A stretch of 64,000 bases of DNA, taken from the NCBI RefSeq assembly GCF_901000735.1, contig NC_081546.1:6949001-7013000 (forward strand), in the 5' to 3' direction. The DNA is from Corylus avellana (taxonomy: Eukaryota > Streptophyta > Magnoliopsida > Fagales > Betulaceae). The translations under genes and the position numbers were made by a program. The notes beneath the pieces are model-generated. The model was not told where the DNA came from, searched no databases, and saw nothing but the letters and a program-made list of their open reading frames with translations. Shown here one piece after another: positions 46,920 through 56,725 of this stretch (within the stretch, counting starts at the first letter, position 1; each line of letters starts with the position of its first letter).

Positions 46920-47768
46920 AGAGGTTTTCGTAAGATTGAAGTGGAAGGTGATGCACTAGAGATCGTACAAGCCATGCGCAGTGATTCAATCTGTATGAGG
47001 AGTTATGGTCGTTTGGTTGAAGGGCCTAAACACTTGCTTAACTCGGCAGTCCAATGGGAGGCTAAACATGTCAGAAGATGTGGCAACAAGGCTGCCCATT
47101 CTTAAGCTAGGTTTGCTTTTAGTTCCACTGTAGAGCAAGTTTGGACTCTGGAATGTCCTTTCATGTATCCAGGAAACTATTCTTGTTGAGCAAGAACTTT
47201 ATTGATTAATACAAATTTGGTTTCTCTGTTCAAAAAAAGAAAGAAAGAAAAAGACTAAAAAGTAAAAACAATTTTAAAGACTATTTCCCCACCACTATCT
47301 CATCCTTTCCCCTTTTGCAGCGTGCCTTGTAAATTTTGGTTGAGAAAATGGTGAGTGCGTGATGAGCGGAAAGCAGGAAAAAACTTCTATTTTATTTTTT
47401 GGACATTGCAGTCCAGCCAGTCCTCTCTAGTCTAGTGGAGAAAATAAAAAATTTGTAGGGGGGTACATTTTTGGATTTTGCTAGGCGGGTTGGAGGCTGG
47501 AGAGCTTTTCTTTTTTCTTTTTTCTTTTTACTAGGGGCGCCCTTCAAATTTTTACTTAAAAATTTTTTTAATTTTTTTTTTTTTACCGTGGGCGCCCACC
47601 CCTGAGTTGCCCCACGTATATCCGCCACTGATTATGTGGGTCTTGGCAAGAACTTCAAAGATTTGAGTAGAGAAAAGCTTTTCTTGGGTCGCTATAGCAT
47701 CATAGCCACGTAGTAATGTTATGGGTAGGTTTTGATGAGGCTGTTAGGAATTTGAGTGAAAAATATTA

Positions 47769-48104
47769 GGGGAAAATTCACTTTATCCTTATGAAATTTC
47801 AGGAGTTTTTCAATTTGAACTTCAAAGTTAAAAAAATGGTCAATGTAATTCTCTAATGTTTCAAAAAATTTTAATTTAAACCTTCCGTTATTAATTTCCG
47901 TTAAATTGGACGGAAATTTAAAAAAAAAAAAGTCTGAGGGTAATTATGTAATTTCATAGATTTTCGTTCAATTTGACGGAAATTAATAACAGAAGGTTTA
48001 AATTGAAAATTTTTGAAACATTAGGGGGTACATTGCTAATTTTTAAACTTTAGGGTTAAAATTGAAAAACCTTTAAAACTTAATGAAGTAAGTGAATTTT
48101 TCTC
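47769..48104. mobile_element. Mutator-like foldback MITE (336 bp)
   Basis: Perfect 9-bp duplication AAAATATTA at 47760-47768 and 48105-48113. The two halves are long imperfect inverted repeats (GGGGAAAATTCACTT ... AAGTGAATTTTTCTC; inner TTAATTTCCGTTAAATTGGAC ... GTTCAATTTGACGGAAATTAA). It lies about 750 bp upstream of the receptor kinase start. 48114-48800 has no other feature. Confidence 0.8.
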
Positions 48105-48804
48105 AAAATATTATAACACCCTGGTTTTACATTAGAAAAATGAGTAGTAGCTCAAATAGAGCAGATGAATTATAAATAAGTTCATGGATGCTAACTGCTA
48201 AGTTCTATATTAATTTTTTATTAGGTGAGACTGAACTTTACAACTTGATAGTAATTTACTTATCGGGTAAAAATAAAATTTATAAGTGATTTTAAAAAAA
48301 ATTCAAATTCATTAGTTTTGTTTAAGTAGTACGACAAAAGACCGCCAAGAAGTGGAAGATAAAATCCATGGTGTGGTATTGTGAATGTGGACTCGTCAAA
48401 TGACGATAAGCGTGGATATTATTGCATGATTAAAAAATGAGATATTTGAGGAGAAATTCAAAACTAATAAGCACTACATACATAGTTCTGGATGTTCTGA
48501 CTTCCGAGCACTGATTTTTCTTCGCCAAACAAATTCAGAGTTACGTGAATAACTTGATTTCATCCACTATCATGGGCCCAATGTTGGGGTTGAAAAATTA
48601 ATTTCTTTGTTGTCTTCTTGAATCGAATGAACACTCTTTGAAGACTTTGATGGCAATGACTATAAAATTTCAAAGTCTTCCTCTGTCATAGAAAGTCAGA
48701 AACATGCATGAAAGCAAAGCTTTTGTTTAATTTGTTTCATTTATTGGTTTATTTTGGTAATGAAGAACTTAGAATTGCTGCTTCCACTCTTCTCTTAAAA
48801 TACG

Positions 48805-48816
48805 TTTATATATTAA
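48805..48816 (+). promoter_or_regulatory. TATA box of the plus-strand receptor kinase
   Basis: GTTTATATATTA lies 45-56 bases before the ATG at 48861. Transcription would then start near 48840, so an ATG at 48708, in frame but upstream, cannot be the start. Confidence 0.55.
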
Positions 48817-48860
48817 GTAGCCGGCCACTAGCCAGAATCCTTGCAAGGTCTTGCAGCTCC

Positions 48861-51251
48861 ATGGATCTTTCATCTTTCATCCTTCTTTTCTTTTTGTTGC
48901 AAATTCCTTATCCATGTTCATCAGTCACATATGATTACCTCCTCAAAGGCTCATTTCTATCTGTTGAGAAGCCAAGTGACGTTTTGGTTTCAGCAAATGG
49001 TGATTTTTGCGCTGGATTTTTCTCTGTTGGGGAAAACGCTTTCAGCTTTTCCGTATGGTTCACAAAGTCCTCAAATCCAACAGTCGTCTGGATGGCAAAC
49101 CGAGACCAACCAGTCAATGGAAAAGCTTCAAGGCTTTCCCTTTTGGAAGATGGCAACCTCATCTTGTCTGATGCAGGTAGAGTCACCATCTGGACCACCA
49201 CAACGGCCTCAGCCTCCTCTTTGCAACTGCAGCTCCTCAACACCGGCAATCTTGTTCTCCGTACATCAGATAGTGTGTTCCTCTGGCAAAGCTTTGATTC
49301 ACCTACGGATACCCTTCTTCCTCAACAACTACTAACTTTAGATGCCAGCCTTATCTCATCCAGAAGCCAAAGCAATTATTCTTCTGGATACTATAAGCTT
49401 TACTTCGACAATGATAACGTGCTTCGCCTACTATACAATGGTCCAAACATATCCAGCGTGTACTGGCCAGACCCATGGCTGCTATCTTGGGAAGCTGGAA
49501 GGACAACATACAACATCAGCAAAACAGCAGTACTAAATGTCACAGGCCATTTCAGCTCATCTGACGATTTGGAATTTAAAGCAGCAGATTTTGGCATGGT
49601 GGTTAAAAGACGGTTAACCCTCGATCCTGACGGTAACATTCGATTGTACAGCCTAGATGAGTTCCTGAAGACTTGGGTTGTCACATGGCAAGCCATCATG
49701 GAACCATGTAGGGTTAATGGTGTTTGCGGACCAAATAGTTTGTGTAGTTACAATCATGTTTGGGGCAGGACATGCTCTTGCATACAAGGATACAAGCTTC
49801 AAAATCCCAATGGCTGGTCTACCGGGTGTGAATCAGAATTCAAGATCTCGTGTAATTCTAGTCAGTTTCACTTTGTCATGGTCTCAAATGTAGAATTTTA
49901 TGGCTATGACAAAAACTACAAACAAAATTCTACGTTACAGGAGTGTGAAGAGGAATGCTTAAAGATGTGCGACGATTGCAAAGGGTTCCAATTCAAATTT
50001 GACACTGGTACAGGTGTCTATTCTTGTTACCCCAAGGCACTATTACTTAACGGACACCATACACCTGATTTTGATGGAGATGTGTATCTAAAACTACCCA
50101 AAGCTGACATTTCCTCTGATAAAGAAGAAGTAATGTTAGATTGCCATGGGGAAGTTCGTCAGCTGCTAAGTAGAACATACAAAAATGGCCATGAGAACCG
50201 GTCCCTGAAGTTTTTGGTTTGGTTTGCCAGTGCACTGGGATGCGTAGAGCTGACCTGTTTCTTACTGGTCTGGTGCTTCTTGTTTTGGGGTAGAAAAAAT
50301 CCTGACAAAGCTTTACAAGGATACATCCTTGCTGCCGCTGGATTTCGAAAATTCTCCTATGCTGAGCTTAAAAAGGCAACAAGGGGATTCAGTGAAGAGA
50401 TAGGAAGAGGAGGCGGAGGGGTTGTATACAAAGGGGTATTGTCTGACCATCGGGTTGCAGCAATCAAGCGACTGAATGAAGCTGCCCAGGGAGAAGCTGA
50501 ATTCATGGGAGAAGTAAGCTCCATAGGGAGACTGAACCACATGAACTTGATAGAGATGTGGGGATACTGCGCAGAGGGAAAACAGAGGCTTTTGGTTTAT
50601 GAATACATGGAGCGTGGATCCTTAGCAGATAACCTCTCTTCTGCTACACTCAATTGGGAGAAGAGGTTCGAAATTGCCTTGGGCACTGCCAAAGGATTGG
50701 CTTACCTTCACGAGGAGTGCTTGGAATGGATTCTACACTGCGATATAAAGCCACAGAACATTCTCTTGGACTCTAATTTCCGGCCAAAGGTGGCAGATTT
50801 TGGCCTTTCCAAGCTCCTAAATAGAGGTGGCTCGGACAATATGACCTCAAGGATAAGAGGGACTAGAGGTTACATGGCACCTGAATGGGTTTACAATCTT
50901 CCTATCACCTCCAAAGTCGACGTCTATAGCTATGGGATTGTAGTGCTGGAAATGGTAACTGGAAAGAGCCAAACAAATATCCTTACTGTCGACGGTGGAG
51001 GAGTAATCGAGCAAGGGGGGGTGGTCACCTGGGTGAGGGACAAAGTGAAGAAAGCTGCCACGAGGAAGGAGTCACGGATTGAAGAGATTGTAGACCCCAT
51101 GATGGCCGGAAAGTACGAAATGGGTAAGATGGAAGTTGTTATTAGAGTCGCTTTGCAATGCGTGGAGGAAGATAAGGATGCAAGACCCACCATGAGACAG
51201 GTAGTAGAGATGCTTTTGCGCTGGGAGGATGAACATTCTATGACCTTCTAG
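48861..51251 (+). CDS. G-type lectin S-receptor-like Ser/Thr kinase (ZmPK1-like), 796 aa
   Basis: A plasma-membrane receptor kinase, ligand unknown, in a family linked to defence and self-recognition. Order: signal peptide (MDLSSFILLFFLLQ); B-lectin domain (VVWMANRDQPVNG, LWQSFDSPTDTLLPQQ); S-locus glycoprotein/EGF-like region (CRVNGVCGPNSLCSY); PAN domain (ECEEECLKMCDDCKGFQF); transmembrane segment at about 450-476; kinase. Kinase motifs: IGRGGGGVVYKG at about 512, the VAIK-type Lys in AAIKR at about 536, HCDIKPQN at about 626 (Cys in place of Arg, a non-RD kinase), DFGLS at about 647, APEW. Intronless, as usual for the ZmPK1 group. The start at 48861 was chosen over an in-frame ATG at 48708 because a signal peptide begins there and a TATA box lies between. 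Convergent with the related gene at 53333-55747. Confidence 0.93.
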   Translation: MDLSSFILLFFLLQIPYPCSSVTYDYLLKGSFLSVEKPSDVLVSANGDFCAGFFSVGENAFSFSVWFTKSSNPTVVWMANRDQPVNGKASRLSLLEDGNLILSDAGRVTIWTTTTASASSLQLQLLNTGNLVLRTSDSVFLWQSFDSPTDTLLPQQLLTLDASLISSRSQSNYSSGYYKLYFDNDNVLRLLYNGPNISSVYWPDPWLLSWEAGRTTYNISKTAVLNVTGHFSSSDDLEFKAADFGMVVKRRLTLDPDGNIRLYSLDEFLKTWVVTWQAIMEPCRVNGVCGPNSLCSYNHVWGRTCSCIQGYKLQNPNGWSTGCESEFKISCNSSQFHFVMVSNVEFYGYDKNYKQNSTLQECEEECLKMCDDCKGFQFKFDTGTGVYSCYPKALLLNGHHTPDFDGDVYLKLPKADISSDKEEVMLDCHGEVRQLLSRTYKNGHENRSLKFLVWFASALGCVELTCFLLVWCFLFWGRKNPDKALQGYILAAAGFRKFSYAELKKATRGFSEEIGRGGGGVVYKGVLSDHRVAAIKRLNEAAQGEAEFMGEVSSIGRLNHMNLIEMWGYCAEGKQRLLVYEYMERGSLADNLSSATLNWEKRFEIALGTAKGLAYLHEECLEWILHCDIKPQNILLDSNFRPKVADFGLSKLLNRGGSDNMTSRIRGTRGYMAPEWVYNLPITSKVDVYSYGIVVLEMVTGKSQTNILTVDGGGVIEQGGVVTWVRDKVKKAATRKESRIEEIVDPMMAGKYEMGKMEVVIRVALQCVEEDKDARPTMRQVVEMLLRWEDEHSMTF

Positions 51252-51759
51252 CTGAACTGAAGACCAGCTTCAGGTATTGTACGAAAATGTAAGTAAGGTC
51301 TTCATGCTTGGAATTCTGTTAGTCCTTTCCGTTGATTCATTATGTTGCGCCCATCATCATCACAATGTAGCAGTTGGTGTCTTGTGATGTAATATGTTAT
51401 TGGATTTGTGTGTTTGCTTGGGATACCGGTTTAATATACTTTTTAATGCTTTTCACGGATTTTAAGAGTCTAGGACTCTGAAGTTGTGGATCGTAGGATA
51501 GTGTTGGATTCCCATTTCTAAGTCTAATTAAAACTTGGGATGCGTTGGATCTCTCTTTCTCTCTGTCTCTCTCTATATATATATCCAAGCAACCACAAAA
51601 GCCACGCTGACTACAAAAATTACATCAACAGTGGAATATCCAGATTACTATAACGTCTAGTGGGCTTAAAAGAAGGCTCAGCCGTGATCTAGGACTCGAG
51701 CTCACTAAGCATCACGCACACTGGAATCCCTCCTTTGCTTGCACCCAAAATTACAAATA
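51252..51759 (+). other. 3' flank of the plus-strand kinase
   Basis: Likely 3' UTR (to about 51420). The minus-strand frame here and the CT/TA microsatellite at 51550-51582 are not genic. Confidence 0.4.
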
Positions 51760-52395
51760 GGAAAAATGTATAATAAATTCTTGAGTCAATCCTCCAAAAT
51801 TTAAATTTTTCTAAGTTTTTTTTTTTTTTTTTCGAAAATTTAGTTCCTGAATCAATTGAAATGACAATAAAATTTCTGCCGTTAAAATTTTTTAATAGAC
51901 GTTAGGATAACTCAAAACGTATCGTTTTACCCGATTAAAATATTAATTTTTAATTAATTTAATTTTAAAAATTAAATCTAAAAACTAAAAAACTAAAAAT
52001 AAAAATTGAAGGGTGGCCAGGGGGGGTGGCAGCACACCCGGCCCTGCAACTAAACCCCAAACCCGTTGAGGGTGGCCGCAAGCCACCCCAGGGGTGGGCG
52101 GCCACCCCATAGGGGTTGGGTGGTGGCCAGGGGTGGTAGCGCCACTCTTGGCCACCCTTCATTTTTTATTTTTTATTTTTTTAGATTTAATTTTTTTAAA
52201 TTAAATTAATAAAAAATTAATATTTTAATCGGGTAAAACAATGCGTTTTGAGTTACCCTAACGTCTGTTAAAAAATTTTAATGGTAAAGATTTTATTGTC
52301 ATTTCAATTGACACAAGGATTAAATTTTCAAAAAAAAAACTTGGAGAGATTTAAATTTTAAAAGGTTGACTCAGGGATTTATTATACATTTTCCC
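51760..52395. mobile_element. Large Mutator-like foldback (636 bp) with GGCCACCCC-rich core
   Basis: Outer arms of about 240 bases are inverted repeats (start GGAAAAATGTATAATAAATT; end ATTTATTATACATTTTCCC; inner ACGTTAGGATAACTCAAAAC with GTTTTGAGTTACCCTAACGT). The loop (about 52010-52160) is a run of GTGGCCAGGGG/GGCCACCCC words. Flanks TTACAAATA and TTAGGAATA agree at 7 of 9 positions. It lies between the two convergent kinases. Confidence 0.75.
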
Positions 52396-52504
52396 TTAGG
52401 AATAAGTTATGTAAAGTAAACAATATCCAAAAATCCACCCCATTAATAACCCACCAATTAAGGAAAGCCATTTGTGAGTCTTTAAGTGATTTTCCCCGGA
52501 ACAG

Positions 52505-52655
52505 GATCTTCTTCATTTCAAATGAATTGAACAATATTCAGTTAGTTATAGTAGAGGGTATTTGTGTCTTTTCACTTTTTGAGTGAACAAAAATACTTCT
52601 CTACTATAATTAACTGGATATTCTCCCATTCAAATGAAATGAAGAGGATCCTAAT
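52505..52655. mobile_element. Small foldback MITE between the kinase genes
   Basis: AGGATCTTCTTCATTTC with AATGAATTGAACAATATTC on the left, and GAATATCC-type text with CAAATGAAATGAAGAGGATCC on the right, form an imperfect palindrome of about 150 bp, related in style to 22785-22935. From 52660 to 53332 there is no gene except the minus kinase's 3' flank, plus a (TA) run at 53229-53252. Confidence 0.55.
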
Positions 52656-53332
52656 TTCCCCCGATATGGGAAAAGGTCGATGGCTCCATAACTATGGAAA
52701 ATGAAATCACCACATTTAACAACCGATTCCACATCACGTGACACTTGCCGCACTTGCCATATCTACCAAACAAGGAAGAAAATGCTAACCAATGAGGTAA
52801 TACAGAAGTGTTACATAGTTTGAAGCCAATTTAAATTTAGAGTGTGCTTGTTATTACTTCCCCATATATATATAGAACCTAATTTCCTGTATGGAGAGAA
52901 AATAAATTATAATATAGCCCTACCTTCAAACGTGGCAAGCATTCGCTTTTAATTATAACAGATAAAATTAAAAAATAAAGAAGACTCAATCCAGTAAACA
53001 AGATCCAAACGTAGCCGGCATTGCTCTTAATTATAACACACCTCTGTCTTGGCCAGCATTCGCTAACAGATAAAATAAAAAAATAAAAAATGAAGTGTCT
53101 ATGGTATTTGCATGTGATTATCACAATCCAGAAATAAAAGAAAAAACCACGCCATTTATGGCTGGCTGATCACCACCAAACCCATGACCATGAATACATT
53201 TAAAAGCGAAAATGCAAGCCAACTACCCAATATATATATATATATATATATATGGGCCGTGCCCTCTGGAAAGGAGAACAACCATTGCCAATAAGAAGTT
53301 AACAGATTTCGGCTCACCATGATATAAAACCA

Positions 53333-55747
53333 TCACTGATCATCATTTTCTTCCCGGAAAAGCATCTCAACTACTTGGCTCATGGTGGGTCTTGCATCTT
53401 TATCTTCATCTACGCATTGCAGAGCAACGCCAACCAAAGTTTCCATCTTACCCATCTCAAATTTGCCTTCCAATATTATTGGGTCCACGATTTCTTCCGC
53501 TCTATCCCTCTTCTCCCTCACCCACGTAACCAGCCTTTGGTGCTCTGTTTCCCATCCACCGTCTAAAGCATGCACGCTCTTTGTTGGGCCCTTTCCGGTC
53601 ACCATCTCCAGCACCACTATTCCAAAGCTGTAAACATCCACTTTGGAGGTGATAGGCTGATCCAATACCCACTCCGGAGCCATGTAACCCCGGGTTCCTC
53701 GTATCCTTGAAAAGCTTGAATTCTTCAGATCACCTCTTTTCTGAAGCTTCGAGTGGCCGAAGTCTGCCACCTTTGGCTGATAATTAGAGTCTAGGAGTAT
53801 GTTGTGAGGCTTCACATCGCAGTGTAAAACCCACTCCAAGCACTCCTCGTGCAGATACGCCAAGCCTTTCGCCGTGCCCACAGCGATTTTGAACCTTTTC
53901 TCCCAGTCAAGTGCATTGGACGAAAGGTTTTGGGCTAAAGAACCATGTTCCATGTACTCGCACACCAAAAGCCTGTGATTTCCCTCTGCGCAAAACCCCC
54001 ACATCTCTATTAAGTTCATGTGGTTTATCCTCCCAATGATGCTTACTTCTGCCAGAAATTCACCCTCTCCTTGATTAGTTTCGTTGAGACGCTTGATTGC
54101 TGCAACCCGATTTTCCGAAAGTACCCCTTTGTATACAATTCCTCCCGCACCTCTTCCAATCTCCTCGCTGAAACCCTTCGTCGCCTTCTTTAGCTCAGCG
54201 TAGGTATATTTTCTGAATCCGACTCCAGCAAGATGGTAGCCCTGTTTGTCCGCCGCCCATGAACTTTGGTGGGTTCTGATCAATAGACACCATACCAAGA
54301 AGATACAGATGATCTCAAGTCCTCCCACTCCACAGGCAAACCAAAGCATGAACTTCACCGTCCCATTTCCACTGCTTTTTACATAGTTTCTTTCGAGTTG
54401 CAGTACTGTACCTTCCCTTGGGCAATCTAGACCGAATTCTACTATAGAATTTGTGTAGGACAAGAGATTTCTCTCTGGCAGCCTCAAGTAGAGGTCTCCA
54501 TTGAAATCTGGTGAGCGATATCCATTGAGCAATAACGCCTTGGGGAAACATTTCGCAAAACCATCATCCTCAGAAAAGGTGAATTGGATCGCTTTGCAAT
54601 TGCACGATTGCAAGCATATATTCTTACATTCGTCGAGTGTGGTATTGGGAAAGTAGTCATAATCATAACCATAGAATTCAACGTGGGATAGCTGCAGAAA
54701 GCCAGACTCATTATTGTTGCAAAATAGATCAAAAGAATTCGGCTCAAGCTCACACCCGTAAGCCCAATCGGTATGATTTTTCATCTTATACCCTGGAAGG
54801 CAAGAGCATTTTCTATGAGAACCAGCATTAACATAGCTGCAAATGCTGTTGGCCCCACAAATACCATTAATCGTGCATGGTTTCTGAATGGCTTGCCAGG
54901 AAATAACCCAAGTCTCCTCCTCCTCTTCCCAGCTGTAGAGTCGAATTTCACCATCGTAATCAACTGTCAATCTTCTGTGAAGCTCTGCCCCATAATCAGC
55001 TGATACAAAAGTAAAATCATCGGAACAGCTGAAGTTCCCTAAGGAATCAAGCACTGCAACTCTACTACTGTTGTACGTGGATCTTCCAGCTTCCCAGCTC
55101 ACAAGCCCTGGATCAGGCCAATAAATACTAGAAATCTCAAGTCCGTCATAAACAAGGGTGAGAAGGTTATTGTCGTCGAAGATAAGCTTGTAGAAACCAG
55201 AGGAAGAGTTGCCCTGGCTTCTTGAGGAGACAAGCTTTGTATTTCTAGTGAGGAGTTGTTGGGGAAGAAGGGTATCTGTCGGAAAATCAAAGCTCTCCCA
55301 CAAACTAACACCTTCCGAATTGTGTAGAACAAGATTTCCAGTGTCGTAGAGAGACAATTGTACGACTGATGAAGGTGAACGTGTGTTTGTGGCCCAAACG
55401 GTGAACTCTCCGGCGTCAGTTAAGATAAGATTACCAGTTTTAAGGAGGGAGAGCTTTGAGCGCCTTCCATTAACTGGCTGATCACGATTGGCCATCCAAA
55501 CTATGTTGTGGGTGTGAGTCTGGGATGGGTGGTTGAACCATATGGCAAAGCAGTAGGCATTTTCACCGACGGGGTAAAAGCCGGCGGAGAAGACACCATT
55601 TGATGATTTCAGAACCTCTTCCGTTGTCTCTACGGAGACGGAGGTGATTTGGGTCATAGTATGATCTAATTGAGTAGATGAAAATGGAAAACAATATGCC
55701 AAACAGAGTAGAAGGAACAAAGCTTGCGTACCCATCATGAACTTCAT
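53333..55747 (-). CDS. G-type lectin S-receptor-like Ser/Thr kinase (ZmPK1-like), 804 aa
   Basis: Diverged duplicate of 48861-51251, tail to tail with it across 2.1 kb. Signal peptide MKFMMGTQALFLLLCLAYCF. B-lectin (IVWMANRDQPVNGRRSKLSL, LWESFDFPTDTLLPQQLL), S-locus/EGF-like (CTINGICGANSICSY), PAN (LDECKNICLQSCNCKAIQF), a transmembrane segment at about 463-490, then kinase. Motifs: IGRGAGGIVYKG at about 530, AAIKR, HCDVKPHN at about 643 (non-RD), DFGHS at about 662 (His where the paralogue and most relatives have Leu), APEW. The kinase half is much closer to the paralogue than the ectodomain half. Intronless, with no frame breaks. The start is the first of three close ATGs; an ATG four residues later is an alternative. 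Confidence 0.93.
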   Translation of the reverse strand: MKFMMGTQALFLLLCLAYCFPFSSTQLDHTMTQITSVSVETTEEVLKSSNGVFSAGFYPVGENAYCFAIWFNHPSQTHTHNIVWMANRDQPVNGRRSKLSLLKTGNLILTDAGEFTVWATNTRSPSSVVQLSLYDTGNLVLHNSEGVSLWESFDFPTDTLLPQQLLTRNTKLVSSRSQGNSSSGFYKLIFDDNNLLTLVYDGLEISSIYWPDPGLVSWEAGRSTYNSSRVAVLDSLGNFSCSDDFTFVSADYGAELHRRLTVDYDGEIRLYSWEEEEETWVISWQAIQKPCTINGICGANSICSYVNAGSHRKCSCLPGYKMKNHTDWAYGCELEPNSFDLFCNNNESGFLQLSHVEFYGYDYDYFPNTTLDECKNICLQSCNCKAIQFTFSEDDGFAKCFPKALLLNGYRSPDFNGDLYLRLPERNLLSYTNSIVEFGLDCPREGTVLQLERNYVKSSGNGTVKFMLWFACGVGGLEIICIFLVWCLLIRTHQSSWAADKQGYHLAGVGFRKYTYAELKKATKGFSEEIGRGAGGIVYKGVLSENRVAAIKRLNETNQGEGEFLAEVSIIGRINHMNLIEMWGFCAEGNHRLLVCEYMEHGSLAQNLSSNALDWEKRFKIAVGTAKGLAYLHEECLEWVLHCDVKPHNILLDSNYQPKVADFGHSKLQKRGDLKNSSFSRIRGTRGYMAPEWVLDQPITSKVDVYSFGIVVLEMVTGKGPTKSVHALDGGWETEHQRLVTWVREKRDRAEEIVDPIILEGKFEMGKMETLVGVALQCVDEDKDARPTMSQVVEMLFREENDDQ

Positions 55748-55790
55748 GAGAGCACAAAACAGGAGATTAATGGACTTGAACGACTACTGC

Positions 55791-55800
55791 TATATTTAGT
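55791..55800 (-). promoter_or_regulatory. TATA-like box of the minus-strand kinase
   Basis: ACTAAATATA on the minus strand lies about 44 bases before the ATG at 55747, giving a very short leader. 55801-56294 otherwise shows no feature. Confidence 0.4.
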
Positions 55801-56294
55801 GTCAAATGAATAAATAGAAATGCTACATAAATAAGCAAACTAGAAATGCCACCTTTTGTTCATGTTCATGACGGTCTTGTTCTTAGCTGAGAAGTCATAT
55901 TAAATGAGTCGAGTAAATTTTTTAGTCCATTAATTCCTAATAGTCTTTAAGTTTAGGTTGCTCACGTTACCAGAATTGGAATTTTACCGAACTTTTCAGT
56001 CAGCCACGGGTGTCATGGTCTTTGCTAGGCGTCTTGCGACTTAGCATATGGTCTAGTCCCCAAAAATGAATGTTCGTTATTATTTTAGTATTGATCCAAC
56101 ATTAGTAGGGGTGAAAAGATGTGCGATTATGAAGTTTTTTTTTTTTTTTTTACCAAGAGTACATTAATATATAGTTGAACATAACTCTAGCCCAAAAGCC
56201 GAAGCTAATGGGTTAAAGTCCACTTAGGTATATTAACTACTTTTTTCTTTTATATTTTCTCAATGTGGGACTCAACACTCATAAATGTATTCAC

Positions 56295-56633
56295 TGTTAA
56301 ACATACTGCTGAAGAAGTCCCTGAAGTTTCTGTTACTGTTGAAGTCTTCTAGTCTTACTACATCTCTAGTCTTCTAGTTTTACTACATCTCTTTCTTTAT
56401 CTTTAAGTCATCTATTTGCATTCTACTTCTCTTGTTCTCTTGTTATTAATTTCAGATTAGTATTAGTCTTATGTTAGGATTATGTTATTAGTTTTTGAAT
56501 TCACATCAACTTATGTTATCAAAGTTGGTGATGGATTATATTTGTATTTTCTGTTCTATTTAATCTTAATGAGAAAGCAACACAAATCATTCCGCAAAAT
56601 CACGTTCTCTAAGAACTTTTTTATGGTATCAGA
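56295..56633 (+). repeat. Probable 5' LTR of a copia element (boundaries approximate)
   Basis: Starts TGTTAAACATACTGC and runs up to the primer binding site. Contains repeated AGTCTTCTAGTCTTACTACATC phrases (56343-56391). No second copy was found in the window, so the left boundary is inferred only from TG. Confidence 0.5.
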
Positions 56634-56645
56634 GCCATTATAGGC
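56634..56645 (+). other. Primer binding site (initiator tRNA-Met type)
   Basis: TGGTATCAGAGC, the standard complement of the initiator methionine tRNA 3' end used by plant copia elements, just after the LTR and 80 bases before the gag ATG. Confidence 0.85.
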
Positions 56646-56725
56646 ATACGCCCCATAGCTCTTCTTTCTTAAGCTGCTTTCTTTTCTTTTCTCTTCTTCT
56701 CCTGCATCACACAAACAGCTCTTCT

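Larger units (their letters stand above)
41305..47105 (+). pseudogene. LINE ORF2 (endonuclease, reverse transcriptase, RNase H), disabled
   Basis: AP-like endonuclease: NLLSWNCRGIG, METK, GDFNEI, SDHKP. Reverse transcriptase: SPGPDGFSACFY, FRPITLCNIIYK, LKLDMSKAYDRVEW, GIRQGDPLSPYFF and the catalytic HLFFADDSLLF. Then a zf-RVT domain (LPTKANLHRKG, CPICKLEPETVRHVLWNC) and RNase H (DAAVDRGSRKIGIGIVLRD, then KIEVEGDALEIVQAM after the CACTA insert). Lesions: a one-base loss in the G run at 41868-41871, TGA at 43221 (expected CGA, a CpG-type change), TAG at 43809 (expected TGG), the CACTA element, and TAA at 47103. Removing the CACTA with one AGA copy restores the frame across the joint. Confidence 0.92.
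39597..47249 (+). mobile_element. Full-length L1-type LINE, interrupted by a CACTA element
   Basis: Target duplication AAAGACTAAAAAGTAAA (17 bp, perfect) at 39580-39596 and 47250-47266. A 5' UTR (39597-39785), ORF1, ORF2 and a 3' UTR ending in an A-rich tail at about 47231-47249 are all present. Without the inserted 1776 bases (CACTA plus one AGA) it is about 5.9 kb. It is inactive: it has two frameshifts, three nonsense codons and the CACTA insertion. The intact target duplication and few lesions suggest a fairly recent insertion. Confidence 0.92.
38628..47630. mobile_element. CAGTGGCGGA-type (hAT-like) element, split by nested insertions
   Basis: Perfect 8-bp target duplication ATTATGTG at 38620-38627 and 47631-47638. 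Termini are CAATGGCGGAT and TATCCGCCACTG (inverted, one change). Its own DNA is 38628-38961, 39409-39596 and 47267-47630; the rest is later insertions. Its coding capacity is nil, so it is non-autonomous. The 8-bp duplication favours the hAT superfamily. Confidence 0.8.

Noticed and set aside
48708..48860. N-terminal extension of the plus-strand receptor kinase (extra 51 codons)
   Set aside because: The frame is open but has no signal peptide logic, a TATA box lies inside it, and the paralogue starts at the position matching 48861.
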